Below are positions 28,258 through 37,655 of a stretch of 64,000 nt of DNA, in pieces (within the stretch, counting starts at the first letter, position 1; each line of letters begins with the position of its first letter). The stretch is from NCBI RefSeq assembly GCF_022414575.1, contig NZ_JADWYQ010000012.1, positions 76,534-140,533 of the forward strand, given 5' to 3'. A program made the translations under genes and the position numbers. The notes under the pieces were generated by a model, which worked only from the letters and a program-made list of their open reading frames with translations, was not told the DNA's origin and did not search any database. Origin of the DNA: Streptomyces sp. MUM 178J. Lineage in GTDB: Bacteria > Actinomycetota > Actinomycetes > Streptomycetales > Streptomycetaceae.

Positions 28258-29048
28258 GACGGACGTGTGACCGTGAGCCTTTTCCGCACCCCGCGGGCGG
28301 GGTCTTCAGGTGCCGGGGTGGTGGTGCTGAGCAGCCCCCCGGCGTCACGGACGAGGCCCACCAACTCCGCAGCCTCCTCCGGCGAGGTGGTCACGAGGTT
28401 GAGCACGACGTCGAACTGCTGCCCGCCGGCGGCCCGAGTGACGGGGGGCGGTGTAGTCGATGACCTGGTCGGCCCCGTACCCGCGGACTCGGTCGGCGCT
28501 GCGCGCGCTCGCGGTGGCGGTGACGCGAGCCCCGGCCTGGTGGGCGAGCTGGACGGCGTAGCCGCCGACCGCGCCACCGGCCCCGTTGACCAGGATCGTC
28601 TGCCCGGCCTTCACGTCGGTGTACTCGAACAGGGCCAGCCAGGCCGTCAGCCCGACCGAGGCCAGGGCTGCGGCATGGCCAGCTCGACCGTCTTCGGGGC
28701 GGCGGCCAGCGCCTGCGCAGGCGCGAGCACGTACTCGGCAGCTGCGCCGGGCGCGTTCATCGGCAGGAACGCTACGACTGCGGCGCCCACGCTCCAGCCC
28801 TCGACTCCCTCACCCAGTTCTGCGACGGTTCCGGCGACGTCAATCCCCGGCACGTGCGGGAAGTGGTGTGGGAACGCCTGCTGCAGGTAACCGGCGCGGA
28901 TCGCGGCGTCGACCGGGTTGAACGAGGTGCCGGTCACCTTTACCAGCACCTCCCCGGTGCCCGGGGCCGGCCTGTCGATCTCCTCGATTCGCATCCCGCC
29001 GTGCTGGAGGTCGCTGTGGTCGGCATCCCAGGGCTGATGCGTTCTCAC
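28258..29048 (-). pseudogene. Broken zinc-binding-type (MDR) NADPH dehydrogenase
   Basis: Three frames together spell one quinone-reductase-like MDR protein. RIEEIDRPAPGTGEVLVKV and VPGIDVAGTVAELGEGVEGW come first. After a one-base loss near 28672, ASVGLTAWLALFEYTDVKAG and TILVNGAGGAVGGYAVQLA follow. After an extra C in a C-run near 28440, FDVVLNLVTTSPEEAAELVG closes the readable part. The usual last ~80 residues are missing and the frame runs into unrelated sequence. The first ~17 codons are also odd. Not functional as one polypeptide. Confidence 0.8.
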
Positions 29049-29134
29049 GTGGCGAGATGAAGGGTTTCGCCGGGTTCGGTGAGACGGGGGTCAGGCTGAG
29101 CACCCCGGTCGAGGCGAACCGGGGCCTGTCACGG

Positions 29135-29950
29135 CTACGCCCCGTCGGGCAGTTCACTGCTGTCGAAATAGACCACCAGCGTCTGCTCCGGCTGTTCGGC
29201 CAGGTGAAAAGCGGCGTACACATAATCGATCGCTCCCCGTTGCGGATGCCGTAGCCGTTTCCGACCGCTCTGCCGGGCCTGCACCTCGTACTGGGGCCAC
29301 CAGTTCCGCACCTCCGGGCTGCCCTCGTTCAGCTCCTCGATCAGTTGGGTGTACCGCGGGTCGCCGGAATGGCGTGCGGCTAGCGTCCGAAGTCGGGCGA
29401 GCAGGCTGCGTGCCTCGGGTTCCCAGTCGAGCAGAACCTCCCGGGCCACCGGTTCGAGAAACACCCAGCGGACGAAGTTGGGCGGCCGGTCCGCCTCGGT
29501 GATGAGCTTCGGGAAAAGTTCGCCGGCCGCCTCGTTGTGCCTGAGGACGTCGTAGTTGCCCCCGATGATGTACGCCGGGTGCGGCTGGAGCAACAGAGGG
29601 ACGGCCCCCGCCTCGGCCGTCGGCGGCTTGAGTTCCCCGGCTTGGACCGCAGGCGCGTGACCGGCAAGCTGGAGGAGGTGATCGCGCTCGTAGCTGTCGA
29701 GCCGCAGCGCCGCGGCGAGGGCGTTCAGGACTTGTTCGGAGGCGCGGATCTCCCGCCCCTGCTCCAGGTACGTGTACCAGGTGGCGCTGATCCCGGCCAG
29801 CAGTGCCAGTTCCTCTCGGCGAAGTCCCGGAGTCCGGCGGCGGCCGGTCTGGGGCAGGCCCACCTCGTCGGGGGTGAGGCGCTCTCTCCGGCTGCGCAGA
29901 AACGCACTCAGTTGACGGCGTTGGTCGCGTTGGTCCGGCCGCGTGGGCAT
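29135..29950 (-). CDS. XRE/MmyB-type helix-turn-helix regulator
   Basis: 271 residues. An N-terminal XRE HTH (LRSRRERLTPDEVGLP, GLRREELALLAGISATWYTYLEQGR) is joined to the MmyB-like ligand-binding domain (PAYIIGGNYDVLRHNEAAGELFP, RWVFLEPVAREVLLDWE, ARHSGDPRYTQLIEELNEGSPEVRNWWP). MmyB-type regulators usually sit divergently from a short-chain dehydrogenase they control, and that is the arrangement here. The ATG at 29950 has GAAGGT upstream; a GTG three codons earlier is possible. Confidence 0.92.
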   Translation of the reverse strand: MPTRPDQRDQRRQLSAFLRSRRERLTPDEVGLPQTGRRRTPGLRREELALLAGISATWYTYLEQGREIRASEQVLNALAAALRLDSYERDHLLQLAGHAPAVQAGELKPPTAEAGAVPLLLQPHPAYIIGGNYDVLRHNEAAGELFPKLITEADRPPNFVRWVFLEPVAREVLLDWEPEARSLLARLRTLAARHSGDPRYTQLIEELNEGSPEVRNWWPQYEVQARQSGRKRLRHPQRGAIDYVYAAFHLAEQPEQTLVVYFDSSELPDGA

Positions 29951-30166
29951 GACGGGCACCTTCAGTTCCAGAATAAGTACGGTCTGGATACCAGGCTAAT
30001 CTCCGGAAGACTGGTGTGCGAGCACAAGGTCACGGCACTGCCGATGGCCTCACACAGTCACACCGGCAACCGGCCGTCCCGTGCGCAACAGCGTCCTGAC
30101 GCTCCACCAGGACCTGCTGCCGCTCAGTGCCCGGCCCCGGGTGCCAAGAACGGAGAGGACGACTTC

Positions 30167-30904
30167 ATGTCCGGAATCAAGAGCAAAGTGGTGGCGATCA
30201 CGGGAGCCAGCAGCGGCATTGGCGAGGCGACCGCGCTGCTGCTCGCCGAACGCGGTGCGCGACTCGTCCTCGGCGCGCGCCGGTCCGAGCGCCTGGCGGA
30301 TCTGGTGGCCCGGATCGAGAAGGCGGGTGGCGCAGCCGTACAGATCCGCACCGACGTGACCCGGCGGGACGACCTGCACGCTCTGGTCGCGCTGGCCGGT
30401 GAGCGATTCGGCCGACTCGACGTACTCGTCAGCAACGCTGGAGTCGGCACGATCTCGCCTCTCGACGATCTGCGCGTCGAAGAGTGGGACCACATGGTCG
30501 ACGTCAACGTGAAGGGCGTGCTGCACGGAATCGGCGCCGCGCTGCCGGTCTTCCGGGCACAGGGCGCCGGGCACTTCATCACCACCGCCTCCACAGCCGC
30601 GTTTCGCATCGTGCCGACCATGGCGGTCTACGCCGGCACCAAGTTCGCGATCCGGGCCATCTGCGAAGGACTGCGCCAGGAAGCTGGCGACTCCCTACGG
30701 GTGACCACCGTCTCACCCGGTCCAACGGTGACCGATTTCGCCGAGGCGTCAACCAACAGCCAAGTCAGAGCAGAGATCACGAGGATGCGGGACCACATCG
30801 CAATCCCGCCCGACGCAATCGCCCGGGCCATCGCTTTCGCAATCGAACAGCCTGCCGCGGTCGACGTGAACGAGATTGTCGTGCGGCCCACCGCCCAGAG
30901 CTGA
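30167..30904 (+). CDS. Short-chain dehydrogenase/reductase
   Basis: 245 residues, classical SDR. The cofactor motif is TGASSGIGEA near the N-terminus, followed by NAG in LVSNAGVG, the catalytic Ser in ITTASTAAF and the YxxxK pair in YAGTKFA. The acidic or basic residue after the second strand (GARRSERL) suggests NADP(H). GAGAGGAC precedes the ATG. It is divergent from the MmyB-type regulator and probably its target. The substrate is unknown. Confidence 0.94.
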   Translation: MSGIKSKVVAITGASSGIGEATALLLAERGARLVLGARRSERLADLVARIEKAGGAAVQIRTDVTRRDDLHALVALAGERFGRLDVLVSNAGVGTISPLDDLRVEEWDHMVDVNVKGVLHGIGAALPVFRAQGAGHFITTASTAAFRIVPTMAVYAGTKFAIRAICEGLRQEAGDSLRVTTVSPGPTVTDFAEASTNSQVRAEITRMRDHIAIPPDAIARAIAFAIEQPAAVDVNEIVVRPTAQS

Positions 30905-31015
30905 CCTCCCCCGCCCTTCCGGTGCGGACACCGCACCCACGGGACTGCTCCACGGGTCACATGGCGACACAGGCCCGTCGGCCAGTGAGTGGCATATCTG
31001 AGGCTGATCCCTTGA

Positions 31016-31495
31016 AGTGGACACCCTGGCAATGGATCTTGGTGGTCCAGGAAGGGATGTCCGGGTGGGATGCCAGTCCCCGTACCCGGAGGAGTTCCGG
31101 CGGGACGCCGCCGCGCTTAATCGCGCGGGCGGCGGCAAGCGCACGTGCGCGGCCGTGGCCGCGGAGCTCGGGGTCACCGGGGAGACACTGCGCACGTGGG
31201 TCCGCAAGGACAACGGGGCGAACGTGCCGGCCGTCCTGGGCGGGGGCGGCCTGGAGAGTCAGGCCGAGGAGCTGGCCCGGCTGCGGGCCGAGAACGCCAG
31301 GCTTGTGAAGGCCGAGAAGGAGTGGCAACTGGAGCGCGAGATCCTGCGCCGGGCGACCGCCTATTTCGCCAGGGAGGTGAAGTGAGGCCCCGCCGCTGGG
31401 ACTTCATCTTCGAGAACTGCGCCGACTTCGGCGTCAAGCGGCTGTGCCGGGTCCTGGGGGATGCCTCACTCGCCGCATGAAACCCGGTGTCCACT
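31016..31495 (+). mobile_element. Collapsed IS3-family element with both ends kept
   Basis: A 480-bp unit bounded by the inverted 10-mers AGTGGACACC (31016-31025) and GGTGTCCACT (31486-31495). It contains an orfA and only the first ~30 codons of orfB, after which the element jumps to its right end. It cannot make the DDE transposase but could be moved in trans. I see no clear target duplication. Confidence 0.7.
31065..31385 (+). CDS. IS3-family transposase OrfA
   Basis: 106 residues from a GTG at 31065. It has the helix-turn-helix of IS3 OrfA (SPYPEEFRRDAAALNRAGGG, VAAELGVTGETLRTWVRK) and the leucine-zipper region (LARLRAENARLVKAEKEWQL) ending REILRRATAYFAREVK. Its beginning is odd: the usual MPVPYPEEF would appear if one C were removed near 31080, so it may be frameshifted at the 5' end. 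The following orfB start (31382, VRPRRWDFIFENCADFGVKR) overlaps as in intact elements but stops at 31480 after losing its DDE domain. Confidence 0.75.
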   Translation: MGCQSPYPEEFRRDAAALNRAGGGKRTCAAVAAELGVTGETLRTWVRKDNGANVPAVLGGGGLESQAEELARLRAENARLVKAEKEWQLEREILRRATAYFAREVK

Positions 31496-31503
31496 CCCGG
31501 GGT

Positions 31504-31596
31504 TCAACCTCAGAGCAGAGGACCTCCTCCGCCGAGGACAAGGCCGTGTTCGCCCAGATCCCCGACGACGAGATCAACGCGCTCTTCGGCGACTAG
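31504..31596 (+). pseudogene. C-terminal fragment of an unknown protein cut by the IS3 unit
   Basis: Directly right of the IS end, one frame reads TSEQRTSSAEDKAVFAQIP and DDEINALFGD to a TAG, with coding-like codon use but no start. It looks like the tail of a gene whose body was removed. I do not recognise the family. Confidence 0.3.
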
Positions 31597-31630
31597 CCGC
31601 CCCACGACCGCATAGCCCTGTGTCGTCCTC

Positions 31631-32911
31631 TCACACCGGGGTGCCCGCGGTGCGGTGCCGGCGCCCCTGGGCGGAGCATGGAGCCCCGCCGCCGTGGACG
31701 GCGGCGCGGACACCGGTGAGGGTGTAGGCCAGGGCTGCGGCGGCCACGATCGCGAGCAGAGCGAGGCCGGCGGCGTACGTTCCGTACTCGCCGTACAGCG
31801 CGCCCATCACCAGCGGTGGCAAGAAGCCGCCCAGGCCGCCTGCGGCGCCGACCACGCCGGTGACAGAGCCGACCTGGCTGGCCGGGGTCAGCAGGGCCAC
31901 CAGGGCGAAGGTCGCTCCGCTGCCGGCGCCGAGCGCGGCGGCCATGGTGAGGAAGGCGATGGTGCCCACCGGTGCCAGGGGCGGGGTGAACGACTGCACG
32001 ACAGCTCCGGCGACGACCACGGCCAGCGATCCGGCCAGGACCCGGACCGGGCCCAGCCGGTCGGACAGCCAGCCGCCGACCGGGCGCATCGCCACCGCGA
32101 GCAGTACGAATCCGGCCATCCGGTTCGCGGCGTCCGCCTGGGTCAGGCCGTATCCGCTTTTGAGGTAGGTGGGCAGGTAGACGGAGAAGGCCACGTAGCC
32201 GCCGAAGGCCACCGCGTACAAGGCGGACGCCTGCCAGGTGATACCCAGCCGCGCGGTCGCGGCCAGCCGGCGGACCAGCGACTCGGTGGGTACGGTGCGG
32301 CCGGGCGCGTCGCGCAGCAGCAGAGCAGCCACGACGGCGTACGCGGCGAGCACCGCGGCGGTGATGAGGAACGGGGTGGCCGTGCTGTTCGCGTCGACCA
32401 GCTTCACGGTGGTCAGGGCGCTGATGGCGGTGCCGCCCATTCCGGCACCGAAGACACCGATCGCGAGGCCCCGCCGTTCCGGGGGAAACCAGGCATTGAC
32501 GAACGGTACGCCGACGGCGAAGGTGGTGCCGCCGATGCCGAGGAAGAATCCGCCGAGGAGGAGGGCGGCGAGGGAGGAGTGGCCTGCCAGGCCGAGGTAG
32601 AGCACCGGCACGGTGGTGGCCGCCGACACGATCGGGAACATCGCCCGTCCACCGAACCGGTCCGTCAGCGCCCCCACCGGGATGCGGCCCAGGGAGCCGA
32701 CGACGACCGGCACCGCCACCAGCAGCGACTGCTCGAACGACGACAGGTCGAGGCCGTCCTTGAACCGCGGGCCCAAGGGGCTCAGCAGCGCCCACGCCCA
32801 GAAGTTCACGGCGAAACCGACCGTGGCCAGAGCCAGCATCAGCCACGCCTGGCGGGTCACCGGAGCACCCGACGGTGAGCTGTCACCCTTCGACTTCACC
32901 TGCTGGACCAT
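31631..32911 (-). CDS. narK: Nitrate/nitrite transporter, MFS NarK family
   Basis: 426 residues with about 12 membrane segments. The nitrate-porter signatures are present: FFLGIGGTTFAVGVPFVNAWFP in the first half and the glycine-rich GAGSGATFALVALLTP in the second. The ATG at 32911 follows AAAGGGACGGACGAC. It is divergent from the narGHJI operon, for which it would import nitrate or export nitrite. A DevR/OsdR-like box lies about 125 bp upstream (33036-33049). Confidence 0.92.
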   Translation of the reverse strand: MVQQVKSKGDSSPSGAPVTRQAWLMLALATVGFAVNFWAWALLSPLGPRFKDGLDLSSFEQSLLVAVPVVVGSLGRIPVGALTDRFGGRAMFPIVSAATTVPVLYLGLAGHSSLAALLLGGFFLGIGGTTFAVGVPFVNAWFPPERRGLAIGVFGAGMGGTAISALTTVKLVDANSTATPFLITAAVLAAYAVVAALLLRDAPGRTVPTESLVRRLAATARLGITWQASALYAVAFGGYVAFSVYLPTYLKSGYGLTQADAANRMAGFVLLAVAMRPVGGWLSDRLGPVRVLAGSLAVVVAGAVVQSFTPPLAPVGTIAFLTMAAALGAGSGATFALVALLTPASQVGSVTGVVGAAGGLGGFLPPLVMGALYGEYGTYAAGLALLAIVAAAALAYTLTGVRAAVHGGGAPCSAQGRRHRTAGTPV

Positions 32912-33035
32912 GTCGTCCGTCCCTTTCGTACGCCAAGGTGGTACGGAGCCACCGGGATTGCATGCACCGGCAGGCACCTCGCCCGCCCGACGGCGTTCCG
33001 CAATCACTCTCCGCATCCGGACTCGCTGACGGCAT

Positions 33036-33049
33036 GGGCCATCAGTCCC
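33036..33049. promoter_or_regulatory. DevR/OsdR-like box upstream of narK
   Basis: GGGCCATCAGTCCC agrees at 11 of 14 positions with the hypoxia box GGGACTTTAGTCCC recognised by DevR/DosR and its streptomycete relative OsdR. The same 14-mer plus CTGCC/TGCC continues into a motif (GGGCCAnnnGTCCCTGCC) repeated before narG. Confidence 0.5.
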
Positions 33050-33136
33050 TGCCAGGGGCCTGACGGGCCCCGGGGCCGGGCCCGGCCCCGGGCAACCCAG
33101 ACGGCCGAACACCGCCTCCGCTTCGGGTGAGGGACG

Positions 33137-33361
33137 ATGGACTCATCGTCCGGACAGACGGCTTTCGCGCACTCGACCGGCAGAGTGCCTGCGGCTGCCG
33201 GCCAAGGACCGGTGGGCCGTGTGGTGTACGCCCGACAGGCACTGTCCGCGGTCCTCCCCGTCAGCGTCCGCCTGGACGCAGACGCCTCCGTGCTGATGCG
33301 CAGCTCGCCGGTGTCGGATCTCGTGCGGGCCGTCGACGCCGTCGTGGTCGCCTTGATCTCT
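33137..33361 (+). pseudogene. Relic of a pyridoxamine 5'-phosphate oxidase-family flavin protein
   Basis: One frame reads VGRVVYARQALSAVLPVSVR followed by LDADASVLMRS and SDLVRAVDAVVVA. This is the beginning of the small PPOX-type flavoproteins that streptomycetes keep in OsdR/DosR-like hypoxia regulons. After that the frame dissolves; the next in-frame match (DLSGPS...WHV) needs frame changes. The remaining part of this 1044-bp narK-narG gap (about 33400-33840) shows no gene I can name. Confidence 0.5.
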
Positions 33362-33848
33362 CCGGTCCGTCAGCCTTGTGCCGCTGGCACGTTGGGAACG
33401 AGGGCCGGCTGTGCCGACCTCGTGGGACACGCGGCCGCATCCGGCGGCCGGGCAGACACGGAACGGGCGGCGCCGCGTGGCAGGTCCCAGCCCGTTGCGG
33501 GCCGGGCACCGAGGCGGGTGGGAGACAGTGCCCGGGGCGGACTGCGCAGGGGCGCCGCCATACGGCGACGGGCTCGGCCACCGCCAACAGACCGAGAACC
33601 TGCTCGTCGGCTGCGCTCCAAAGGAGTCCCGCTTCTTCTGCCAAGGCGCCCGCACCAAGGGCATCCAGCCGACGCAGACCATGCTGGTGGCGGTGTTGAC
33701 CGCGCTCACCGTGTTCTCTGCGACGCACCCGGCGCAGGCACGGGTGCCGTCCGGGGTGCGACCCGTATGGTCGGGCACTGTGCCCGTACCGCTGTGGCCA
33801 AGAGGTACAGCACCGAGCCGTACCTCAGCCGACCGGACCTGACACCGG

Positions 33849-33916
33849 GGCCACTGGTCCCTGCCGCGCGCGCCCCGTACCGGGCCGGAAGGCCATCCGG
33901 CAGGGACCGCCTGCCC
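33849..33916. promoter_or_regulatory. DevR/OsdR-like boxes upstream of narG
   Basis: GGGCCACTGGTCCC (33849-33862) lies about 95 bp before narG and shares GGGCCAnnnGTCCCTGCC with the narK box. A second, weaker box GGGACCGCCTGCCC is at 33903-33916. Between them, GGTCCCTGCCG and CGGCAGGGACC form a perfect 11-bp inverted repeat. Paired boxes are normal for DevR-type activation. Confidence 0.5.
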
Positions 33917-33955
33917 CAGGTGCGCCACGGGCCGCACCATCTAGCGTTTCCGGCC

Positions 33956-36900
33956 ATGGAGAACGACCAGCGCGCACGGAGTCGGGCGTCAAGTGCCGGT
34001 GAGAACTGGCCACTGGCCGCCCGCAGACTGCTCACTCGCAGCGAGGTGTCCGCCGACGGGCGTGCCGTGTTCGGCGCAGCCGACGGCAGGTGGGAGGGCT
34101 TCTACCGGGACCGGTGGGCTCATGACAAGGTCGTGCGCTCCACGCACGGCGTGAACTGCACCGGTTCCTGTTCGTGGATGGTGTACGTCAAGGACGGCAT
34201 CATCACCTGGGAGCACCAGGCCACCGACTACCCGTCGATCGGCGCGGACTGCCCCGAGTACGAGCCGCGCGGCTGCCCGCGCGGGGCGTCGTTCTCCTGG
34301 TACACGTACTCGCCCAGCCGGATCCGCTACCCGTACGTGCGCGGCGCGCTGCTGAAGCTGTGGCGCGAGGCCCGCGAGCGTCTCGGTGATCCGGTGGCGG
34401 CCTGGGCCGAGATCACCTCCGATCCGGCGAAGGCGCGGGCATACAAGCAGGCCCGCGGCAAGGGCGGCCTGGTGCGCGCCGACTGGGAGGAGGTGAGCGA
34501 GCTGATCGCAGCCGCCCATGTGCACACGGTCAAGGCCTACGGCCCCGACCGCGTCGCCGGCTTCTCGCCGATCCCGGCGATGTCGATGGCGTCGTTCGCG
34601 GCGGGTGCGCGCTTCATGTCGCTGATCGGTGGGACCCTGCTGTCGTTCTACGACTGGTACGCCGATCTGCCGATCGCCTCCCCGCAGGTCTTCGGCGACC
34701 AGACGGACGTTCCGGAGGCGGCGGACTGGTGGAACGCCGGCTATCTGATCATGTGGGGATCCAATATCCCGGTCACCCGCACCCCGGACGCGCACTTCCT
34801 GACCGAGACTCGTTACAACGGCACGAAGGTCGTTGCGGTCAGCCCCGACTACGCCGACAACGTCAAGCACGCCGACGAGTGGCTGGCCCCGCACCCCGGC
34901 ACGGACGGCGCGCTGGCCATGGCCATGGGGCATGTGATCCTGCGCGAGTTCCTCGTTGACCGCGAAGTCCCCTACTTCCAGGGCTACCTGCGCACGTTCA
35001 CCGACGCGCCGTTCCTTGTGGCCCTGCGGGAACACGACCGCGGTCTCGTCCCGGACGGGTTTCTGACCGCCGCCGACCTCGGACACGTCGAGGAGCACGC
35101 CGAGTCCAAGACGGTCGTCCTCGATGGCGTCACCGGCGAACCCGTCGTCCCGAACGGTTCGCTCGGCTTCCGCTGGGCGAAGGAGGAACAGGGCCGCTGG
35201 AATCTCGACCTGGGCGATGTCGTGCCCGAGTTGAGCCTGCTGGAGTCGGCCCAGGACACCGTGACCGTCGTACTGCCCCGATTCGACGAGGGGACTGCCG
35301 AGGGCGGATCGGTGATGCGGCGCGGCGTTCCGGTCCGCCGGGTCGGCGGCCGTCTGGTCACCACGGTCTTCGATCTGATGCTCGCCCAGTACGGGGTGCA
35401 GCGGCCGGGCCTTCCGGGCAGCTGGCCGTCGTCGTATGACGACGCGTCGGAGCCCTGCACCCCTGCCTGGCAGGAGACGATCACCTCGGTGCCGGCCGGG
35501 CAGGCGGCCCGGATCGCCCGGGAGTTCGCCCGCAACGCGGAGCGGACACGCGGCCGGTCGATGATCGCGCTGGGCGCCGGTACCAACCACTGGTTCCACT
35601 CCGACACCATCTACCGCGCGTTCCTGGCGCTGCTGACGATGACCGGCTGCCAGGGCGTCAACGGGGGCGGCTGGGCGCACTACGTCGGCCAGGAGAAGGT
35701 CCGGCCGGTCACCGGGCAGCAGCACCTGTCGTTCGCCTTCGACTGGCAGCGGCCCACCCGGCACATGGCGGGCACCTCCTACTGGTACCTGAACTCCGAC
35801 CAGTGGCGCTACGAGGCGTTCGGGCCCGACGAGCTGGCCTCCCCTCTCGGCAAGGGGCGGTTTGCGGGCAAGGGGTTCGCCGACTGCCTGGCGCAGGCCG
35901 TGCGACTGGGCTGGACGCCCGGTCACCCGGGCTTCAACCGCAACCCGCTCGATCTGACGGACGAGGCGGCGGCCCGGGGCAGGCAAGTGTCCGAGCACGT
36001 AGTCGAGGAGCTCAAGTCGGGGCGGCTGCGGTTCGCCGTCGAGGATCCGGACGATCCGGCCAGCTTCCCGCGCGTGCTGACCGTGTGGCGGGCGAACCTG
36101 CTGGGCTCGTCCGGCAAGGGCAACGAGTACTTCCTGCGCCACCTGCTGGGCGCCGATGCGGCCGTGCGTTCCGAGGAGACTGCGACCGAGCACCGGCCGA
36201 AGGACGTGGTGTGGCGGGAGGAGGCTCCCGAGGGCAAGCTCGATCTGCTGGTCACCGTGGACTTCCGGATGACCTCGACCGGCCTGCTCGCCGACGTCGT
36301 CCTGCCGGCCGCCACCTGGTATGAGAAGGACGATCTGTCCAGCACGGACATGCACCCTTTCGTGCACGCGTTCACCCCGGCCATCGCACCGCCCTGGCAG
36401 GCCCGCACCGACTACGACACCTTCCTGACCATCGCCGACAAGTTCAGCGAACTTGCCGCCGAGCACCTCGGCACTCGCACCGATGTCCTCGCGGTACCGC
36501 TGCTGCACGACACCCCCGACGAACTCGCCCAACCGGGCGGGGTCGTGCGGGACTGGAAGGCGGGCGAGTGCGAACCGGTCCCCGGGCGGACCATGCCGAA
36601 ACTCGTCGTCATCGAACGGGACTACGCCGTCATCGGGCAGAAGATGCGCGCCGTGGGCCCTCTGCTGGACACCCTGGGCACCACCACCAAGGGCGTCACC
36701 GTTCACCCGAACCAGGAGATCGACGACCTTAGGCGCCGCAACGGCACCGTCAGGGGCGGAGTCGCCGCTGGGCGGCCCTCCCTGGCCACCGCGTCCCAGA
36801 TGTGCGAGGCGATCCTCGCCCTGTCCGGCACCACCAACGGACGCCTGGCCACCGAGGGCTTCCGGGAGCTGGAGCGGCAGACCGGCAGTGAGGGGCTGGT

Positions 36901-37654
36901 GGAGCTGGCTTCCGAGCGTGAGGCGGAGCGGATCACGTTCGCCGACACCCGCACCCAGCCCCGCTCGGTGATGACGTCGTACGAGTGGTCGGGCTCGGAG
37001 ACGGGTGGGCGCCGCTACTCGCCGTTCGTCATCAACACAGAGCACAAGAAGCCCTGGCACACCCTCACCGGCCGGCAGCACTTCTTCGTCCAGCACGACT
37101 GGATGGCGGAACTGGGCGAGCAGCTCCCCGTCTACCGGCCTCCGTTGAACACACCTCGGCACTACGGGGACGAGCACCTGCGTGACGGGGACCGGGCCGA
37201 GGTCACCGTCCGCTATCTGACCCCGCACTCGAAGTGGTCCATCCACTCGAACTACCAGGACAACAAGTACATGCTCGACCTGTCCCGCGGCGGACCCGCG
37301 ATCTGGATGTCCACCGCCGACGCCGAGAAGATCGGTGTCAAGGACAACGAGTGGATCGAGGCGTACAACCGCAACGGCGTCGTCGCCGCCCGCGCCGTGG
37401 TCACCCACCGCATGCCCGAGGGCACGGTGTACATGTACCACGCCCAGGACCGCAACGTGAACGTCCCGAAGACCGAGGTCAGCGGCAAGCGAGGCGGCAT
37501 CCACAACTCCCTGACGAGGCTGCTGCTCAAGCCCACCCACCTCGCCGGCGGCTACGCCCAGTTCACCTACGCCTTCAACTACTACGGACCGACCGGCAAC
37601 CAGCGTGACGAGGTCACCGTCATCCGCCGTCGCAGCCAGGATGTGGAGTACTGA
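33956..37654 (+). CDS. narG: Respiratory nitrate reductase alpha subunit
   Basis: 1232 residues, normal for NarG. The N-terminal [4Fe-4S] ligands are in HGVNCTGSCSWMVYVKDG (with His as first ligand) and the molybdenum ligand Asp is in QATDYPSIGADCPEYEPRGC. Later blocks (WGSNIPVTRTPDAHF, YWYLNSDQWRYE, TSTGLLADVVLPAATWYEKD, GRQHFFVQHDWM) bind the two MGD cofactors. It reduces nitrate to nitrite on the cytoplasmic face. The frame is open upstream to 33137, but the ATG at 33956 gives the family's usual start. First gene of narGHJI. Confidence 0.97.
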   Translation: MENDQRARSRASSAGENWPLAARRLLTRSEVSADGRAVFGAADGRWEGFYRDRWAHDKVVRSTHGVNCTGSCSWMVYVKDGIITWEHQATDYPSIGADCPEYEPRGCPRGASFSWYTYSPSRIRYPYVRGALLKLWREARERLGDPVAAWAEITSDPAKARAYKQARGKGGLVRADWEEVSELIAAAHVHTVKAYGPDRVAGFSPIPAMSMASFAAGARFMSLIGGTLLSFYDWYADLPIASPQVFGDQTDVPEAADWWNAGYLIMWGSNIPVTRTPDAHFLTETRYNGTKVVAVSPDYADNVKHADEWLAPHPGTDGALAMAMGHVILREFLVDREVPYFQGYLRTFTDAPFLVALREHDRGLVPDGFLTAADLGHVEEHAESKTVVLDGVTGEPVVPNGSLGFRWAKEEQGRWNLDLGDVVPELSLLESAQDTVTVVLPRFDEGTAEGGSVMRRGVPVRRVGGRLVTTVFDLMLAQYGVQRPGLPGSWPSSYDDASEPCTPAWQETITSVPAGQAARIAREFARNAERTRGRSMIALGAGTNHWFHSDTIYRAFLALLTMTGCQGVNGGGWAHYVGQEKVRPVTGQQHLSFAFDWQRPTRHMAGTSYWYLNSDQWRYEAFGPDELASPLGKGRFAGKGFADCLAQAVRLGWTPGHPGFNRNPLDLTDEAAARGRQVSEHVVEELKSGRLRFAVEDPDDPASFPRVLTVWRANLLGSSGKGNEYFLRHLLGADAAVRSEETATEHRPKDVVWREEAPEGKLDLLVTVDFRMTSTGLLADVVLPAATWYEKDDLSSTDMHPFVHAFTPAIAPPWQARTDYDTFLTIADKFSELAAEHLGTRTDVLAVPLLHDTPDELAQPGGVVRDWKAGECEPVPGRTMPKLVVIERDYAVIGQKMRAVGPLLDTLGTTTKGVTVHPNQEIDDLRRRNGTVRGGVAAGRPSLATASQMCEAILALSGTTNGRLATEGFRELERQTGSEGLVELASEREAERITFADTRTQPRSVMTSYEWSGSETGGRRYSPFVINTEHKKPWHTLTGRQHFFVQHDWMAELGEQLPVYRPPLNTPRHYGDEHLRDGDRAEVTVRYLTPHSKWSIHSNYQDNKYMLDLSRGGPAIWMSTADAEKIGVKDNEWIEAYNRNGVVAARAVVTHRMPEGTVYMYHAQDRNVNVPKTEVSGKRGGIHNSLTRLLLKPTHLAGGYAQFTYAFNYYGPTGNQRDEVTVIRRRSQDVEY

Positions 37655-37655
37655 C

